DNA of 64,000 nucleotides from an uncultured Hyphomicrobiales bacterium (GTDB taxonomy: Bacteria; Pseudomonadota; Alphaproteobacteria; Rhizobiales; Rhizobiaceae). How positions within the stretch are numbered: the stretch's first letter is position 1; each line of letters begins with the position of its first letter. The notes beneath the pieces are model-generated. The model was not told where the DNA came from, made no database searches, and saw nothing but the letters and a program-made list of their open reading frames with translations. The DNA lies in assembly GCA_943908365.1 (NCBI GenBank), contig CALTTH010000008.1:1-64000 (forward strand), read 5' to 3'. This document shows positions 41,571 to 51,170 of this stretch, piece after piece. The translations under genes were made by a program, and so were the position numbers.

Positions 41571-42515
41571 TCAGTAACCTTTTTGCATATCGACCGTTGC
41601 CGGCAATTCTCCCGTCCTGCGCCAGTTGCGAATATTCTGCGCGACGATTGCGGCAGAGGAACTGCGGTCGGTGGGAGCCGAGATGTGGGGAAGGACCGTC
41701 ACGTTCGGATGGCTCCAGAACGGTGAACCTTCGTCGAGCGGTTCTTTCTCGAAGACATCAAGCACGGCATGAGCGACATGGCCGCTCTCCAGCGATGCGA
41801 GTAGATCATCGGCAACGAGAACAGTGCCCCTGGCAAAGTTGATGATCGACGCGCCTGCCTTCATGCGTTGCAAGCGGGAGGCATTTATCAGGCCGCGGGT
41901 CTCGGAGGTCAACGGAACGAGGCAGACGACGATATCGCTTTTTTCGAGAAGCTCGTTCAGCCCACCTTCACCAGACAGTGTCGTCACGCCTTCCAGGTCT
42001 TTGAGCGAGCGGCTCCATCCCATGACATTAAAGCCGGCGCTCCGCAGGCGTTTTGCAGATGCGGTGCCGAGCAGGCCGAGCCCGACAAGACCAACCGTCA
42101 CGTCTTTCGGATGGTGGTATTCGAGATCTTTCCAGACCTTCTTTTCCTGCTGGTGTCGGTAGGCCGGCATGTCGCGATGCAAGTAATAGGTCCAGGCAAG
42201 AACTGCCTCTCCCATGACGCGCGCCAGTTCCGGATCGGTCAGACGCACGATCGGCGGCGCTGTCGGCCCGAGTTCGGAAACAATCCGCTCCACACCCGCC
42301 CACAGGCTGTGGATCCATTTCAATCCGGGGAGGTTGGCGATATCGGTTGGATCCGGATTAGCGACAATGGCAACCTCGGTGGCTTGACGTTCGGCGTCCG
42401 TCATCTGTCGAATGGAGACGATCTTTTCGTTCGGCATCGACTTCGACAGCGTGTCGATCCAAGTCGCCTCCTCGTCATCGGCTGCGCGAGAAACGTAAGC
42501 GATAGGGGAGGTCAT
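41571..42515 (-). CDS. D-2-hydroxyacid dehydrogenase (GhrA-like glyoxylate/hydroxypyruvate reductase)
   Basis: A 314-residue NAD(P)-dependent enzyme. The nucleotide site is VGLVGLGLLGTASAKRL; the catalytic set is Arg in INFARGTVLV, Glu in VFEKEPLD and His in VLPHISAPTD. The shorter catalytic domain and WSRSLKDLEGV after the Rossmann motif fit the GhrA group, which reduces glyoxylate and hydroxypyruvate. I choose ATG 42515, 8 bases after AGGA; earlier Met codons at 42521 and 42524 are possible. It lies just past the exoP terminator but is not part of the exo cluster. Confidence 0.9.
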   Translation of the reverse strand: MTSPIAYVSRAADDEEATWIDTLSKSMPNEKIVSIRQMTDAERQATEVAIVANPDPTDIANLPGLKWIHSLWAGVERIVSELGPTAPPIVRLTDPELARVMGEAVLAWTYYLHRDMPAYRHQQEKKVWKDLEYHHPKDVTVGLVGLGLLGTASAKRLRSAGFNVMGWSRSLKDLEGVTTLSGEGGLNELLEKSDIVVCLVPLTSETRGLINASRLQRMKAGASIINFARGTVLVADDLLASLESGHVAHAVLDVFEKEPLDEGSPFWSHPNVTVLPHISAPTDRSSSAAIVAQNIRNWRRTGELPATVDMQKGY

Positions 42516-42600
42516 GGTCATCATCCTGCACAAGATCGGCTGAGCCGACATAAAGTCGGAAAATAACTAGAAATCCACCCCGCGATAGCTCTAGGAAGCA

Positions 42601-42627
42601 AAATAATGCCCGCTGGGTGCGGGCATC
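42601..42627 (-). terminator. Terminator at the end of the exoHKLAMOP unit
   Basis: On the minus strand ATGCCCGC-accca-GCGGGCAT forms an 8-bp stem, followed by TATTTTG. It lies 12 bp past the exoP stop. Confidence 0.8.
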
Positions 42628-42638
42628 CTGCTGCTGGA

Positions 42639-44987
42639 TCAGACGGTTTCCGGCACGGGCTTTTTGGCGTCGCCATAATAGGCGCCGAACTGCTCGTGGT
42701 AATGTTCCGAGCCGCCCGGGTCTGCATAGCGCTGAAGCTCTGTCATATCCGTCTTGTTCAAAACGATACCGAGCGTCTTGCTGGCGATTTCCGGCTCGTG
42801 GTTCATCAGGTTCTGAACCATCTGGATTGGCGTCTTGCCCCATTCGGTGACGAAGACGAAGCCATCCACCTGCGAGGCGAAGGCCTTTGCATCGATCACC
42901 GGCACGACAGGCGCCAAGTCGACGATGATGTAATCGCAGGCTTCACGGGCAGATTCCATGAATTTGCGCATGCCCGCGGATGCGAGCAACTCGCTCGAAT
43001 GGGCGAACTGGTTGCTGACGGAGACTGGCAGAATGCCCATCTTGGTGCGGCTATCGACCTTGACGGCCTTGGTCCAGGGAACGTCATCGAGAACCACTTC
43101 GACAAGTCCGGCCGACTGGCGCGTGGTCAGCATGCGGCTAAGGCCAGGATTGCGAATATCGGCATCCACCACCAGCGTGCGTTTGCCCGTGGTGGCGATA
43201 AGCCCGGCGAGATTGAGTGCGACGACCGACTTGCCTTCATTCGGCAGGCAGGAGATCACGCCGATCACACGGCACTGCCGCTCCTGGATCACCACATCGG
43301 CCGTCAGTTTCACGTTGCGCAGCGTCTCGGTGAAGCTGGAGCGCGGGCTGTCCACCGCAAGCCGCAGCATCTTTTGGAAAGAGACCTGCCCGTTGTCTTC
43401 GATATTGGTATCAGGCACATCCGGCGTGGCCGCGCCAGTTTCCGACTTTCCGGTCTCGACCCCCTTCTCACCAATGAACGGCAGGTAGCCCAGGAAGCGC
43501 ATCCGCAGATTGTCACGCACGTCGGCGCCGGTGTGGAAGTAGCGATCGCGGAATTCCAGCACCGCCGCCAGACCGCCGCCCAGCATCAAGCCCAGCACGA
43601 TCGAAAGCGCCATCGTCATGGTCTTTTTCGGGCTGGAGGGCGATGTCGGGAGACCGGCTTCCGAAATGACGCGTGCCTTCGCAATCGGGAAGGACTGCTT
43701 CTGCGACGCCTCTTCGAAGCGGCCGAGATAGGATTCGTAAAGCGTCTTTAGTGCGGTTGCCTGCTGCTCCAGTTCCCGAAGCTTGACCATCGTCATGTTG
43801 GTCTGGGAATTGCGGCCGGCGACACGGTCGATGTTATCGCGCAACGACTGTACACGCGACTGCGTGACGTCGAATTCGTTCTTGAAACTGCCTGTCAGCT
43901 GCTGAAGTTCCTGGTAGATCTGGCCTGCCAGATCCTTTTTCTCGGCCTCGAGAGCGATGGCTTGGGGGTGATCCTTGCCAAACTGCTGGATCACGCCGCG
44001 CTCTCGATCCGAAATGCCGATGTAGCGTTTGCGCAGGTCCTGAATGACCGTATTGTCCGTGTCACGTGCAGAAACCACAGCGTTATTGACCGCGTTGTCC
44101 GGGCCCTGATCGATGATCGACTTGTACTGAGAGTAGCGGGCCTGTGCCGTCGCCGCATCGGCCTGGGCAGCGATCAGTTGGCCGTTCAAGTCGGCAAGCT
44201 GACCTTCCGACATCAACTCCCCGCGTGATGATACAATGTTGTTGTCGGCCTTGTATTTCTCGACGGCCAGCGAAGCGGCCTGGGCGCGCTGGTTGAGATC
44301 CGTCAAACGTTCCTGCAGCCAGACCGAAGCGCGTTCCGAAGCGTCGAAATTGGCGTTCAACTGCTCGGTTAGATAGGAATTCGCATAGGTCTTGGCGATG
44401 TTGGCGGCAAGCTGGCGGTCCGTGGAGCGGATGGAGATTGCGATGACCGAGCTTCGACCGACGCGTTCCACCGTCAATGCCTGCTGGATCACGGCAGCCG
44501 CCTTTTCCCGCTTGCCGTTGCGGATCGCCTCTTCCGACGCGGGGCCGTCGCTCGGTGTCACGAGATCGACCACGGCCTTGACGGAGGACTTGATGAGATC
44601 GACTGGGCCGGTCGGCGGGTTGATGATGGTGTCGTTCTCGTCAAGCTTTGCCTTGTCTACGACCGTCAGAGCCATTTCTTTCGACTTGAGGATTTCGACA
44701 GCGCTGGCAATCCGGTTGTCGATGACCTGGGCTGCGGGGACTGGACTCTCTTCCTCGGCATAGCGAGACAGGCTTTCGTCGAGAAGCACCTGTGTCATCG
44801 CGGTATAAACAGGGGTCGCCAGAACGAGATAAAGTCCAGCCAGCACCATGCTTGCAACGACGCAAGCGCCAATGATATTGGCCCGGCGCACCACAGCAGC
44901 CCATAGGCGGTCGAGGTCGATAAAGGTGTCGGAATCCTTTGCGGGATCCGGAAAATGGCCGTTCGATCTGAAGGTTTTCTGGTTCAT
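42639..44987 (-). CDS. exoP: Succinoglycan chain-length/export protein ExoP (Wzz plus tyrosine kinase)
   Basis: A 782-residue inner-membrane polysaccharide co-polymerase with a fused BY-kinase. The Wzz domain has one helix near residues 38-58, a long periplasmic coiled-coil region to about 440, then a Pro-rich motif (GLPTSPSSPKKT) before the second helix. The cytoplasmic kinase has Walker A PNEGKSVVALNLAG, Walker A' VVDADIRNPG and a Tyr-rich tail (YADPGGSEHYHEQFGAYYG) for autophosphorylation. It sets the balance of high- and low-mass succinoglycan. AGGTAGG precedes the ATG. It is the last gene of the leftward exo unit, 71 bp after exoO. Confidence 0.93.
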   Translation of the reverse strand: MNQKTFRSNGHFPDPAKDSDTFIDLDRLWAAVVRRANIIGACVVASMVLAGLYLVLATPVYTAMTQVLLDESLSRYAEEESPVPAAQVIDNRIASAVEILKSKEMALTVVDKAKLDENDTIINPPTGPVDLIKSSVKAVVDLVTPSDGPASEEAIRNGKREKAAAVIQQALTVERVGRSSVIAISIRSTDRQLAANIAKTYANSYLTEQLNANFDASERASVWLQERLTDLNQRAQAASLAVEKYKADNNIVSSRGELMSEGQLADLNGQLIAAQADAATAQARYSQYKSIIDQGPDNAVNNAVVSARDTDNTVIQDLRKRYIGISDRERGVIQQFGKDHPQAIALEAEKKDLAGQIYQELQQLTGSFKNEFDVTQSRVQSLRDNIDRVAGRNSQTNMTMVKLRELEQQATALKTLYESYLGRFEEASQKQSFPIAKARVISEAGLPTSPSSPKKTMTMALSIVLGLMLGGGLAAVLEFRDRYFHTGADVRDNLRMRFLGYLPFIGEKGVETGKSETGAATPDVPDTNIEDNGQVSFQKMLRLAVDSPRSSFTETLRNVKLTADVVIQERQCRVIGVISCLPNEGKSVVALNLAGLIATTGKRTLVVDADIRNPGLSRMLTTRQSAGLVEVVLDDVPWTKAVKVDSRTKMGILPVSVSNQFAHSSELLASAGMRKFMESAREACDYIIVDLAPVVPVIDAKAFASQVDGFVFVTEWGKTPIQMVQNLMNHEPEIASKTLGIVLNKTDMTELQRYADPGGSEHYHEQFGAYYGDAKKPVPETV

Positions 44988-45058
44988 GGACCTACCTTGT
45001 CATTTTTATGGGCGCGGGACGCGCGGCAGTTGATTGCCTCGCTTGGTCACCGCAGCGT

Positions 45059-46051
45059 TCAGTTTCTGGCCGGCGTTGCCGAAGATAAGGCTGAAGGAAG
45101 AAGCGTTTTCTTGAGCTTTTGCAGTCTGACGGAAATCGGCATGCGGAGATGTTTGAGGGCGGAAGGGTCGCGAAGCGCGATCCTGATCGTGTCTGAGACG
45201 GAGCGCCGTTTGATGCTGTCGACCAGCATCAGGAAGTGCCTTGCCTGGATAAGGCTTTTGGTGCGCTCGACCTGCGCGTCCATCGCCGCCGGCAGAAGTG
45301 TGAACTGGCGCTGGAATTCCTTGTCTGCGGCGATCATCGCATCGACATGATGGAGTTCGAGCACGCGAGAAATGGAGCCTTGCCGGATATTATAAACATA
45401 TCCCGGCATCGGTTCGATGACACAGGAGGCACCGGACGCGAGCGCTGACGCCAGAAGAAGGTAGTCTTCGCCGATGCGCAGGTCATGGCGGAAGCGAAGG
45501 CCGTGGTCGTTAAGGAAATCACGACGGAAAATCGGCTTTATATAGCCAAAATTGAAAGTGGACTTGAAGAGGATGTTGGAGCGGATGAAGTCTTCAAGTG
45601 TGAGGACATCTTTCGCTTCAAGAAAGGCGGGTTCGAACATCGTCTCGCGCGGGCGTCCGTCGCTGTAAACGACATCCAGATTATCGACGGCGATATCCGC
45701 ATTGGCTTTTTCAGCGCGCATGATCATCTGCGCCATGCGATCCGGATAGACCGTGTCGTCGGAATCGAGCACTGCGATCCAACGCCCTTGTGCAACATCG
45801 ATCCCGGCATTGCGCGCGCCGCCAGGGCCCAGATTGCTGTCGAGGGCGATCAGCTTGACGCGGGGATCTCGCTCGGCCACCGCCTGCACCACAGCGCGCG
45901 TCTCGTCCGGCGAGCAGTCATCGACCACCACGACCTCAAGCGAGACATTGTCTTGGCAAAGAGCACTGTCGATAGCAGCGACAATCGTGTCGGCGGCGTT
46001 GTAGGCGGCGATGACGAAGGTCACATCCGGTTCGGTTTGCGGTGCGCTCAT
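45059..46051 (-). CDS. exoO: Succinoglycan glucosyltransferase ExoO
   Basis: A 330-residue family 2 glycosyltransferase. The N-terminal GT-A fold starts VTFVIAAYNAADTIVAAIDSAL, with VVVDDCSPDETRA and the DxD-type motif AVLDSDDTVYPDRM. The sequence pattern and position match ExoO, which adds a glucose (fifth sugar, beta-1,6) to the lipid-linked succinoglycan unit on the cytoplasmic face. Its ATG overlaps the exoM stop (ATGA), showing coupling. The C-terminus is rich in basic residues for membrane contact. Confidence 0.88.
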   Translation of the reverse strand: MSAPQTEPDVTFVIAAYNAADTIVAAIDSALCQDNVSLEVVVVDDCSPDETRAVVQAVAERDPRVKLIALDSNLGPGGARNAGIDVAQGRWIAVLDSDDTVYPDRMAQMIMRAEKANADIAVDNLDVVYSDGRPRETMFEPAFLEAKDVLTLEDFIRSNILFKSTFNFGYIKPIFRRDFLNDHGLRFRHDLRIGEDYLLLASALASGASCVIEPMPGYVYNIRQGSISRVLELHHVDAMIAADKEFQRQFTLLPAAMDAQVERTKSLIQARHFLMLVDSIKRRSVSDTIRIALRDPSALKHLRMPISVRLQKLKKTLLPSALSSATPARN

Positions 46052-46980
46052 GCAGCCTCCACAGCGCCGTATTGGCGGATTTCACGAACGCCGAAGATTC
46101 CGCTCAGCGATCCGGTATGAAGTGCGGTGCGCAGAGCCGAACGGCTGCGACGGACGGGATCGAAAGCGGTTACCAACGTGGCGGCGGCGCAATAGGTGAT
46201 CTTCGCCGCCGTCGAGACGATCAACGGGAGGCGCCGGAGCCCTGTCTTCTGCTCCGCCTGCAACCGTCCATGCGTCTGGCCTGAGCGAAAACGCCGCTTC
46301 GCAAGCCACATAAAGCTGGCGCGGCTTTGGGGCACGGGTTCTGTCAGCAGGGCGTTTTCCGAGTAGGCGATGCGTCCACCGTCCAGATGCATATTTGTGA
46401 AGAAATGGGTGTCTTCCCCGCCGCTCTGCCCGAGCGACAGGGCGAAGCGCCGACCGTTCACTGCAGGGGACGCCATGCGCAGCAGTGTGTTGCAGGTGTA
46501 ACCAGTGATGATCTCGCCACCCACCCAGACAGGCCGCGTGGAGTGGAAATCGCCCTTCTTCATCCAGCCCGCCGCATCATTGGCATAGAGCGCTGTTACC
46601 GGACCGAGCACGGCATCGGCGTGCGTCTCCTGCGCCGTCTTCAAAAGCTCGGTCAGCCAGTTCGCAGGCGCGGTCTCATCATCGTCGATGAAGGCCAGAA
46701 AATCGGCTTCGCATTCGGAGAGGCAGGCATTGCGGGCAATGGAGATGTTGGACTTCGGGCAATGGACGTAATGGATCGGGAAGGGTGAACGCTCGCGCAA
46801 CGAGTCGATCAACGTACGCGCCGAGGGTTCGGCGTCATTGTCCGCGACGATCAGCCGTACCGACACGCGCTGCGGAACGTCAAGCCGGAACAGCGAGAGC
46901 AGCGTATCCACCACCATCGGGCGGCGATAGGTGCAGATGCCGATATCGACTTTCACAGGAGTTGCGGGATCATACGTCAC
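46048..46980 (-). CDS. exoM: Succinoglycan glucosyltransferase ExoM
   Basis: A 310-residue family 2 glycosyltransferase. VDIGICTYRRPMVVDTLLSLF and FLAFIDDDETAPANWLTEL (DDD metal site) are characteristic of ExoM, which adds the fourth sugar of the repeat. It starts with GTG at 46980 overlapping the exoA stop (GTGA) and ends overlapping exoO, so it is coupled on both sides. Confidence 0.88.
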   Translation of the reverse strand: MTYDPATPVKVDIGICTYRRPMVVDTLLSLFRLDVPQRVSVRLIVADNDAEPSARTLIDSLRERSPFPIHYVHCPKSNISIARNACLSECEADFLAFIDDDETAPANWLTELLKTAQETHADAVLGPVTALYANDAAGWMKKGDFHSTRPVWVGGEIITGYTCNTLLRMASPAVNGRRFALSLGQSGGEDTHFFTNMHLDGGRIAYSENALLTEPVPQSRASFMWLAKRRFRSGQTHGRLQAEQKTGLRRLPLIVSTAAKITYCAAATLVTAFDPVRRSRSALRTALHTGSLSGIFGVREIRQYGAVEAA

Positions 46981-47993
46981 GAGACAGCCTTTCCTGCAAG
47001 TGGCTGGGGCGTGGTGATGGAGCCCAAAAGCTCACGCCAGAAACCTGTCGACCAGGCCAGATGCATGGTCATAGCCGAGACGGCCGCAAGCGGTCCATAG
47101 GGGTTCTTCTCTGCAATTGCCATCCACACCCCATATCCCAGACATGCGGCAATCCAGAGGCAAAGCGGGACAAGGGCGATCCAGTGGACAAAGCCGAAGA
47201 GCGCAAGCGCAGCACAGGGCAGCACCGCAAGAGGAATCATCTGGCGGATTTTCGGAATGCTGCGGTGCTTCAAGAGGTTCTTCGCCCGGCCTCGGCCATA
47301 AGCCATATATTGACGGAACAGCGGACCGATGCTGGCACGGGGATAATAGGTCATGCGCGTCTTGTCGGTCATCCAGATGCGAAAGCCCGCCTTGCGCAGG
47401 CGGTGATCGAGTTCGGCATCCTCATTATGGCTGAAGCTTTCATCATAGCCGCCGACGGCTTTGAAAGCCTCGATCCGCATCAGGGCATGGTGGCCGTGGT
47501 CGATCCAGCGACCCTTGGCGCCTTCGCGATGCTTCGAACCACCATTGCCGAGCTTGGAATTCTGCGCAACCGCCGTGGCCTTCTGGAACGTGCCATGGCC
47601 GACCGTGTCCATGGCGACAACCACGGAATCCGCACCCGTCGCAACGGCATCTTCCAGCAGTCGATGGCAGTAATCGTCAGGATAGTCGCCATGCGCATCG
47701 ATACGGATCATATAATCGTATCCCTCTCCAAAGACTTCGACCGCAAGGTTGATGCCCGCGCTCTGGATGCGCTTTGGATTGGCAAGCAAAATGACGCGCT
47801 GATCCTGCCGGGAAAAATCGGCAACGATGTCACGCGTTCCATCCGTGCTGCCGCCGTCTGCGACGATGATGCGATCGTCCGGGTGGTTCAACGCATTGGA
47901 AAATTTCAAAAGCAGATCGTCGATCGTTCGTGCCTCGTTGAGGCAGGGAATGACGATTAACGTTCTCACATTGGGAATGGAGACCAACTTCAT
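46977..47993 (-). CDS. exoA: Succinoglycan glucosyltransferase ExoA
   Basis: A 338-residue family 2 glycosyltransferase with a C-terminal membrane region (MIPLAVLPCAALALFGFVHWIALVPLCLW). The catalytic part begins RTLIVIPCLNEARTIDDLLLKF with VADGGSTDGTRDIV. It matches ExoA, which adds the first glucose to the galactose-primed lipid. The start at ATG 47993 has GGGAGGA upstream and overlaps the exoL stop (ATGA); the frame is open for 40 further codons inside exoL. Confidence 0.9.
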   Translation of the reverse strand: MKLVSIPNVRTLIVIPCLNEARTIDDLLLKFSNALNHPDDRIIVADGGSTDGTRDIVADFSRQDQRVILLANPKRIQSAGINLAVEVFGEGYDYMIRIDAHGDYPDDYCHRLLEDAVATGADSVVVAMDTVGHGTFQKATAVAQNSKLGNGGSKHREGAKGRWIDHGHHALMRIEAFKAVGGYDESFSHNEDAELDHRLRKAGFRIWMTDKTRMTYYPRASIGPLFRQYMAYGRGRAKNLLKHRSIPKIRQMIPLAVLPCAALALFGFVHWIALVPLCLWIAACLGYGVWMAIAEKNPYGPLAAVSAMTMHLAWSTGFWRELLGSITTPQPLAGKAVS

Positions 47994-49189
47994 GATGTCC
48001 TCCCGCTCAACGCGAACGAAGGAGCTGCATCGACAGACCGACCGTCGGTTTGCATGGTCAAGGATTGAAGCACGCGGACAAGCTCGCGGCAGTCGTTTCG
48101 ATCTGTGACCCATTGCTGCCGGTCGATTGATGCGAGCGATTGGAAGCTTTGGAGATAGGAGGCATCGCTCAATTCCGAAAACAGCGTTTCAAGCGATGCG
48201 ACGTCGGCCGTCTTCAAAACATGCCCGATCTTCCGCCGCTGCAGAAAGTGCGCGGTTTCGGTGCCGGCGACGGCAATTGGCAGGGCGCCATGGAAGCAGC
48301 CTTCATAAAGCCTGTTTGGCAAGAGCCAGCTTGAGTTCTGCCCTTCTTCGAAAAAGTCGATAGCCCAGGTGAACTGGACATCGTTGTAGATCGACGCCAG
48401 ATCCTCCGGATTTCTATAGGGGCCATGGAAAGAAAGATGAGGCGCGCGTTCAACGAAGCCATCGAAGTCATCGAATTCAGAATAGGCGGGACGGCCGCGC
48501 AAGACCACTTCGACCTTGCCGTCCATCTTTGCGGCGAAATCGGCCAGGATCTGTAGTGATTTGCGGCAACGCAACGCCCCGAACCAGCCGATCTTCCAAG
48601 GTTCTCCCGCTTGCGGCAGGCGCGGGGAGGGGGCGGTCATGTCTTCGCCATCCAGCGCCAGGACCTTGTTTTCCTGCAAAAGGACGGGAAGGTTCAGACC
48701 GGAACGCGGCTTGAAATAATTCTCCACGAATGCCGGTGAACTGGTGATGAGGAGTTTGACGTTCCGGCCAAGCGCACGCTGAACAGCGTTCAGCAGTTTG
48801 CCAGGCAGCCCGTCGTTCAAAAGAAGCCTGTGGATGTCGAGACACTCGTAGACGACCGGGACATCCGTACCGAAATGGCTCACGGCGCGCCGAGCAAGCG
48901 CGAGCATTTCCAGATTGCGGGCGATAATGACGTCCGGCTTTCTCACGGGCGATAGTGTGCTCGCAAGCGTGAGGCTTGCTTTTGCCACGCAAGCGATCCG
49001 CTGGGCAAAGCGGCCATCGGCCGTCTGACCGAGATCGATCGGGACTACACCATCGACCTCGGTAAGCCCGTTGTCGGCACGCTTGAATCCCGCGAGGCTG
49101 ACGGTGGCGCCACCGGCCCGCAGTGTCATGACGCGACGTCGGATGGCAGGGTCTGCCAGGTCATGCGCAAAATAGAGAATGTGGGTCAT
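47990..49189 (-). CDS. exoL: Succinoglycan glycosyltransferase ExoL
   Basis: A protein of about 399 residues with a GT-B-like layout. HILYFAHDLADPAIRRRVMTLRAGGATVSLAGF opens the N-terminal domain, and WKIGWFGALRCRKSLQILADFAAK opens the donor domain. It fits ExoL, which adds the second glucose in succinoglycan. ATG 49189 is preferred, with GGA upstream; ATG 49204 is possible. The gap to exoK is then 40 bp. It overlaps exoA by four bases. Confidence 0.87.
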   Translation of the reverse strand: MTHILYFAHDLADPAIRRRVMTLRAGGATVSLAGFKRADNGLTEVDGVVPIDLGQTADGRFAQRIACVAKASLTLASTLSPVRKPDVIIARNLEMLALARRAVSHFGTDVPVVYECLDIHRLLLNDGLPGKLLNAVQRALGRNVKLLITSSPAFVENYFKPRSGLNLPVLLQENKVLALDGEDMTAPSPRLPQAGEPWKIGWFGALRCRKSLQILADFAAKMDGKVEVVLRGRPAYSEFDDFDGFVERAPHLSFHGPYRNPEDLASIYNDVQFTWAIDFFEEGQNSSWLLPNRLYEGCFHGALPIAVAGTETAHFLQRRKIGHVLKTADVASLETLFSELSDASYLQSFQSLASIDRQQWVTDRNDCRELVRVLQSLTMQTDGRSVDAAPSFALSGRTS

Positions 49190-49229
49190 GTCCGATCCAT
49201 TCATCTTCGTCTGACTTTGGGCGTCTGCA

Positions 49230-50018
49230 TCAGTTGGTTTGGCAGGCGACGGATTCCGAAAACTGGCACTTGTCACCGAGCGCGGTGAAGGCGAAGCGAT
49301 CGACCTGCATGGTCACAGGACCGGAATAGTCGAACTTGCCCATCCAGCTTTTCAGCGTGTCCGTGCCCCACAGGCTGAAGAAGATCTTCTGGGCGTTTTG
49401 CGGGATCTTCGAGGGGTCGGTGACCTCATGAACCATTTTGCCATTCACGTAATAGCGCAGTCGCTGCGGCTCCCAGACGAAGGCGTAATCGTTGAAGCCC
49501 TTGTCAGCGCCACCCGGCACATCCACCAGCTTTTCGTTGCCGCCCTTTGCCGAGATATACTGGTTGAGCTGGACCTGATTGCTGTCCTTGCCCAGGATTT
49601 CCATATCGATCTCGTCATGCGGCTTCTTGTCGGTTGGCCCGATATAGGTGAAGAAAGCCGAATTCAGGCCGGAGCCCGGCGCGGTCTTGATGCGTGCTTC
49701 ATAGGTGCCGTAGCGATAGCGGCCCTTGGTCTGGATTTCTCCGCAGGAATAGTTGCGGTCTCCGGCCTTTTCGTCGCTGAAGCCCAGTTGCAGGTTCCCG
49801 CCTTCGAACGCCACCAGCTTCTTTGACCACGTGCAGTTCTGATGCGGGCCATTGTTCCAGCCGTCCGAGACGTACCAGAAAGAGCGGTCCATGCTGTCGA
49901 AGTTTTCGATGAAGGACTTGCCGTTCTCTTCCTGGGAAAATGCCGGAGATGTGCCAAAGGTGATGGCGATCAATGCGGCAGCCATGATGCGCGGCTGACA
50001 TGGGGCGGAGTAGGTCAT
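49230..50018 (-). CDS. exoK: Secreted endo-beta-glycanase ExoK (GH16)
   Basis: A 262-residue exported family 16 glycoside hydrolase. A signal peptide ends near SPAFSQE (about residue 29). The catalytic motif is HDEIDMEILG, with the Glu nucleophile and acid/base and the helper Asp in ExDxE spacing; WNNGPHQNCTW and FNDYAFVWEPQRLRYYVNG line the cleft. ExoK cleaves nascent succinoglycan to make low-mass chains. Five Cys in the mature part suggest disulfides. GGAGG stands 7 bases before the ATG. It follows exoH by 3 bp. Confidence 0.92.
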   Translation of the reverse strand: MTYSAPCQPRIMAAALIAITFGTSPAFSQEENGKSFIENFDSMDRSFWYVSDGWNNGPHQNCTWSKKLVAFEGGNLQLGFSDEKAGDRNYSCGEIQTKGRYRYGTYEARIKTAPGSGLNSAFFTYIGPTDKKPHDEIDMEILGKDSNQVQLNQYISAKGGNEKLVDVPGGADKGFNDYAFVWEPQRLRYYVNGKMVHEVTDPSKIPQNAQKIFFSLWGTDTLKSWMGKFDYSGPVTMQVDRFAFTALGDKCQFSESVACQTN

Positions 50019-50021
50019 GTG

Positions 50022-51170
50022 TTACCTCCGTCGTTGCGAGTAGGCGGGATTGGCAGAAGAATGGCGGGGGGCGATTGGTTCCGCGGCGTCTTGATGAGAA
50101 AGAGGTTTGGGCTTGCCGCTGCGGCTGCCGGTCAAAACCGCATAGAGGGCGGGCAGCCGGGCGCGGACCTGCGCATTGGTGATGATCAGTAGCAGGAAGG
50201 TCAAAGCCACCGCGCCGATATAGAAGGCGGGGTAGAAGTCCAGATCACCCTTGTTCCAAACCATCCAGAGGATGACCAGCAACGGATAGTGGGCGCAGAA
50301 AATCCAGAAGCTGAGGCTGCCGGTCTGCGATAGACGCTGGCCAAGACGGTTCTGCACGAGCAGGGACGAGGCGACCCAGAAGCCAAGCACGCCGAAGACC
50401 GCCAGCAAATTGCGCATGAGGTTGAGACCGAAGGTAAATTCTGGGCCGGTCCAATAGAGTGCGGTGGCAAGTGCTGCGGCGACGATCAGCGTGACCACCG
50501 TCAGCGGCTTGGCATAAGGATCGAGCATCTTCAGATCGATCTTGTGAAGCGCAAGCGCAATGCCGAGCGTGAAGCTGAAGAGAATGGATTTCTTCTGTAC
50601 GATCAGCAGACTTAGGTCCGGGATCGCGGTCAGGAGCAAGAGAATGGCAAGCGTCGGTAGCGCAAAGCGACGAACCAGGAGCGCCAGAAGCGGCGACAGC
50701 AGAATACAAACGAAGAGATCGCGCAGGAAGTAGAGCGGCACGTTGACCGGCAACTCTTCCACCGCAACGCCATGGCTCAGCATTTCGCGCGGGCTGGCGT
50801 TCCACAGGTCAGGAAAGTAGCCAACGCCAATGCCTGCTCGCTGAAGCAGCATGACCGCAATGAAAAGCCCGCCATTCCACAGCAGAAATGGGAGAAGCAC
50901 GGTCTTGGTCTTGGACTTGATCGTTGCCGGATAGCTGAAGGCATTCCAGCCGCGTCGGAACAACAGATAGCCCGAGATCGCGCTCAGGCACGGCACACCG
51001 ATGCGGAACAGGGCATCACCAAGAAACACCCGGACCCAATCGAAAAAGCCGTAAAGACCCAGAAACGGACTTGTCTCCGGATCGTGCGGCACGTGAACAA
51101 ACACGATGCCGGATATCAAAATTATGCGCATCAAATTGATACGGGAAGATAGGTTCTGATCAACAGTCAC
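50022..51170 (-). CDS. exoH: Succinoglycan succinyltransferase ExoH
   Basis: A protein of about 382 residues of the acyltransferase 3 family with roughly ten membrane helices. ISGIVFVHVPHDPE near the N-terminus holds the catalytic His region, and FRIGVPCLSAISGYLLF is typical of ExoH, which adds succinyl groups to succinoglycan. GTG 51170 has AGGG about 8 bases upstream and is my preferred start; a GTG at 51215 has no visible ribosome site. It is the first gene of the leftward unit that runs to exoP. Confidence 0.88.
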   Translation of the reverse strand: MTVDQNLSSRINLMRIILISGIVFVHVPHDPETSPFLGLYGFFDWVRVFLGDALFRIGVPCLSAISGYLLFRRGWNAFSYPATIKSKTKTVLLPFLLWNGGLFIAVMLLQRAGIGVGYFPDLWNASPREMLSHGVAVEELPVNVPLYFLRDLFVCILLSPLLALLVRRFALPTLAILLLLTAIPDLSLLIVQKKSILFSFTLGIALALHKIDLKMLDPYAKPLTVVTLIVAAALATALYWTGPEFTFGLNLMRNLLAVFGVLGFWVASSLLVQNRLGQRLSQTGSLSFWIFCAHYPLLVILWMVWNKGDLDFYPAFYIGAVALTFLLLIITNAQVRARLPALYAVLTGSRSGKPKPLSHQDAAEPIAPRHSSANPAYSQRRR

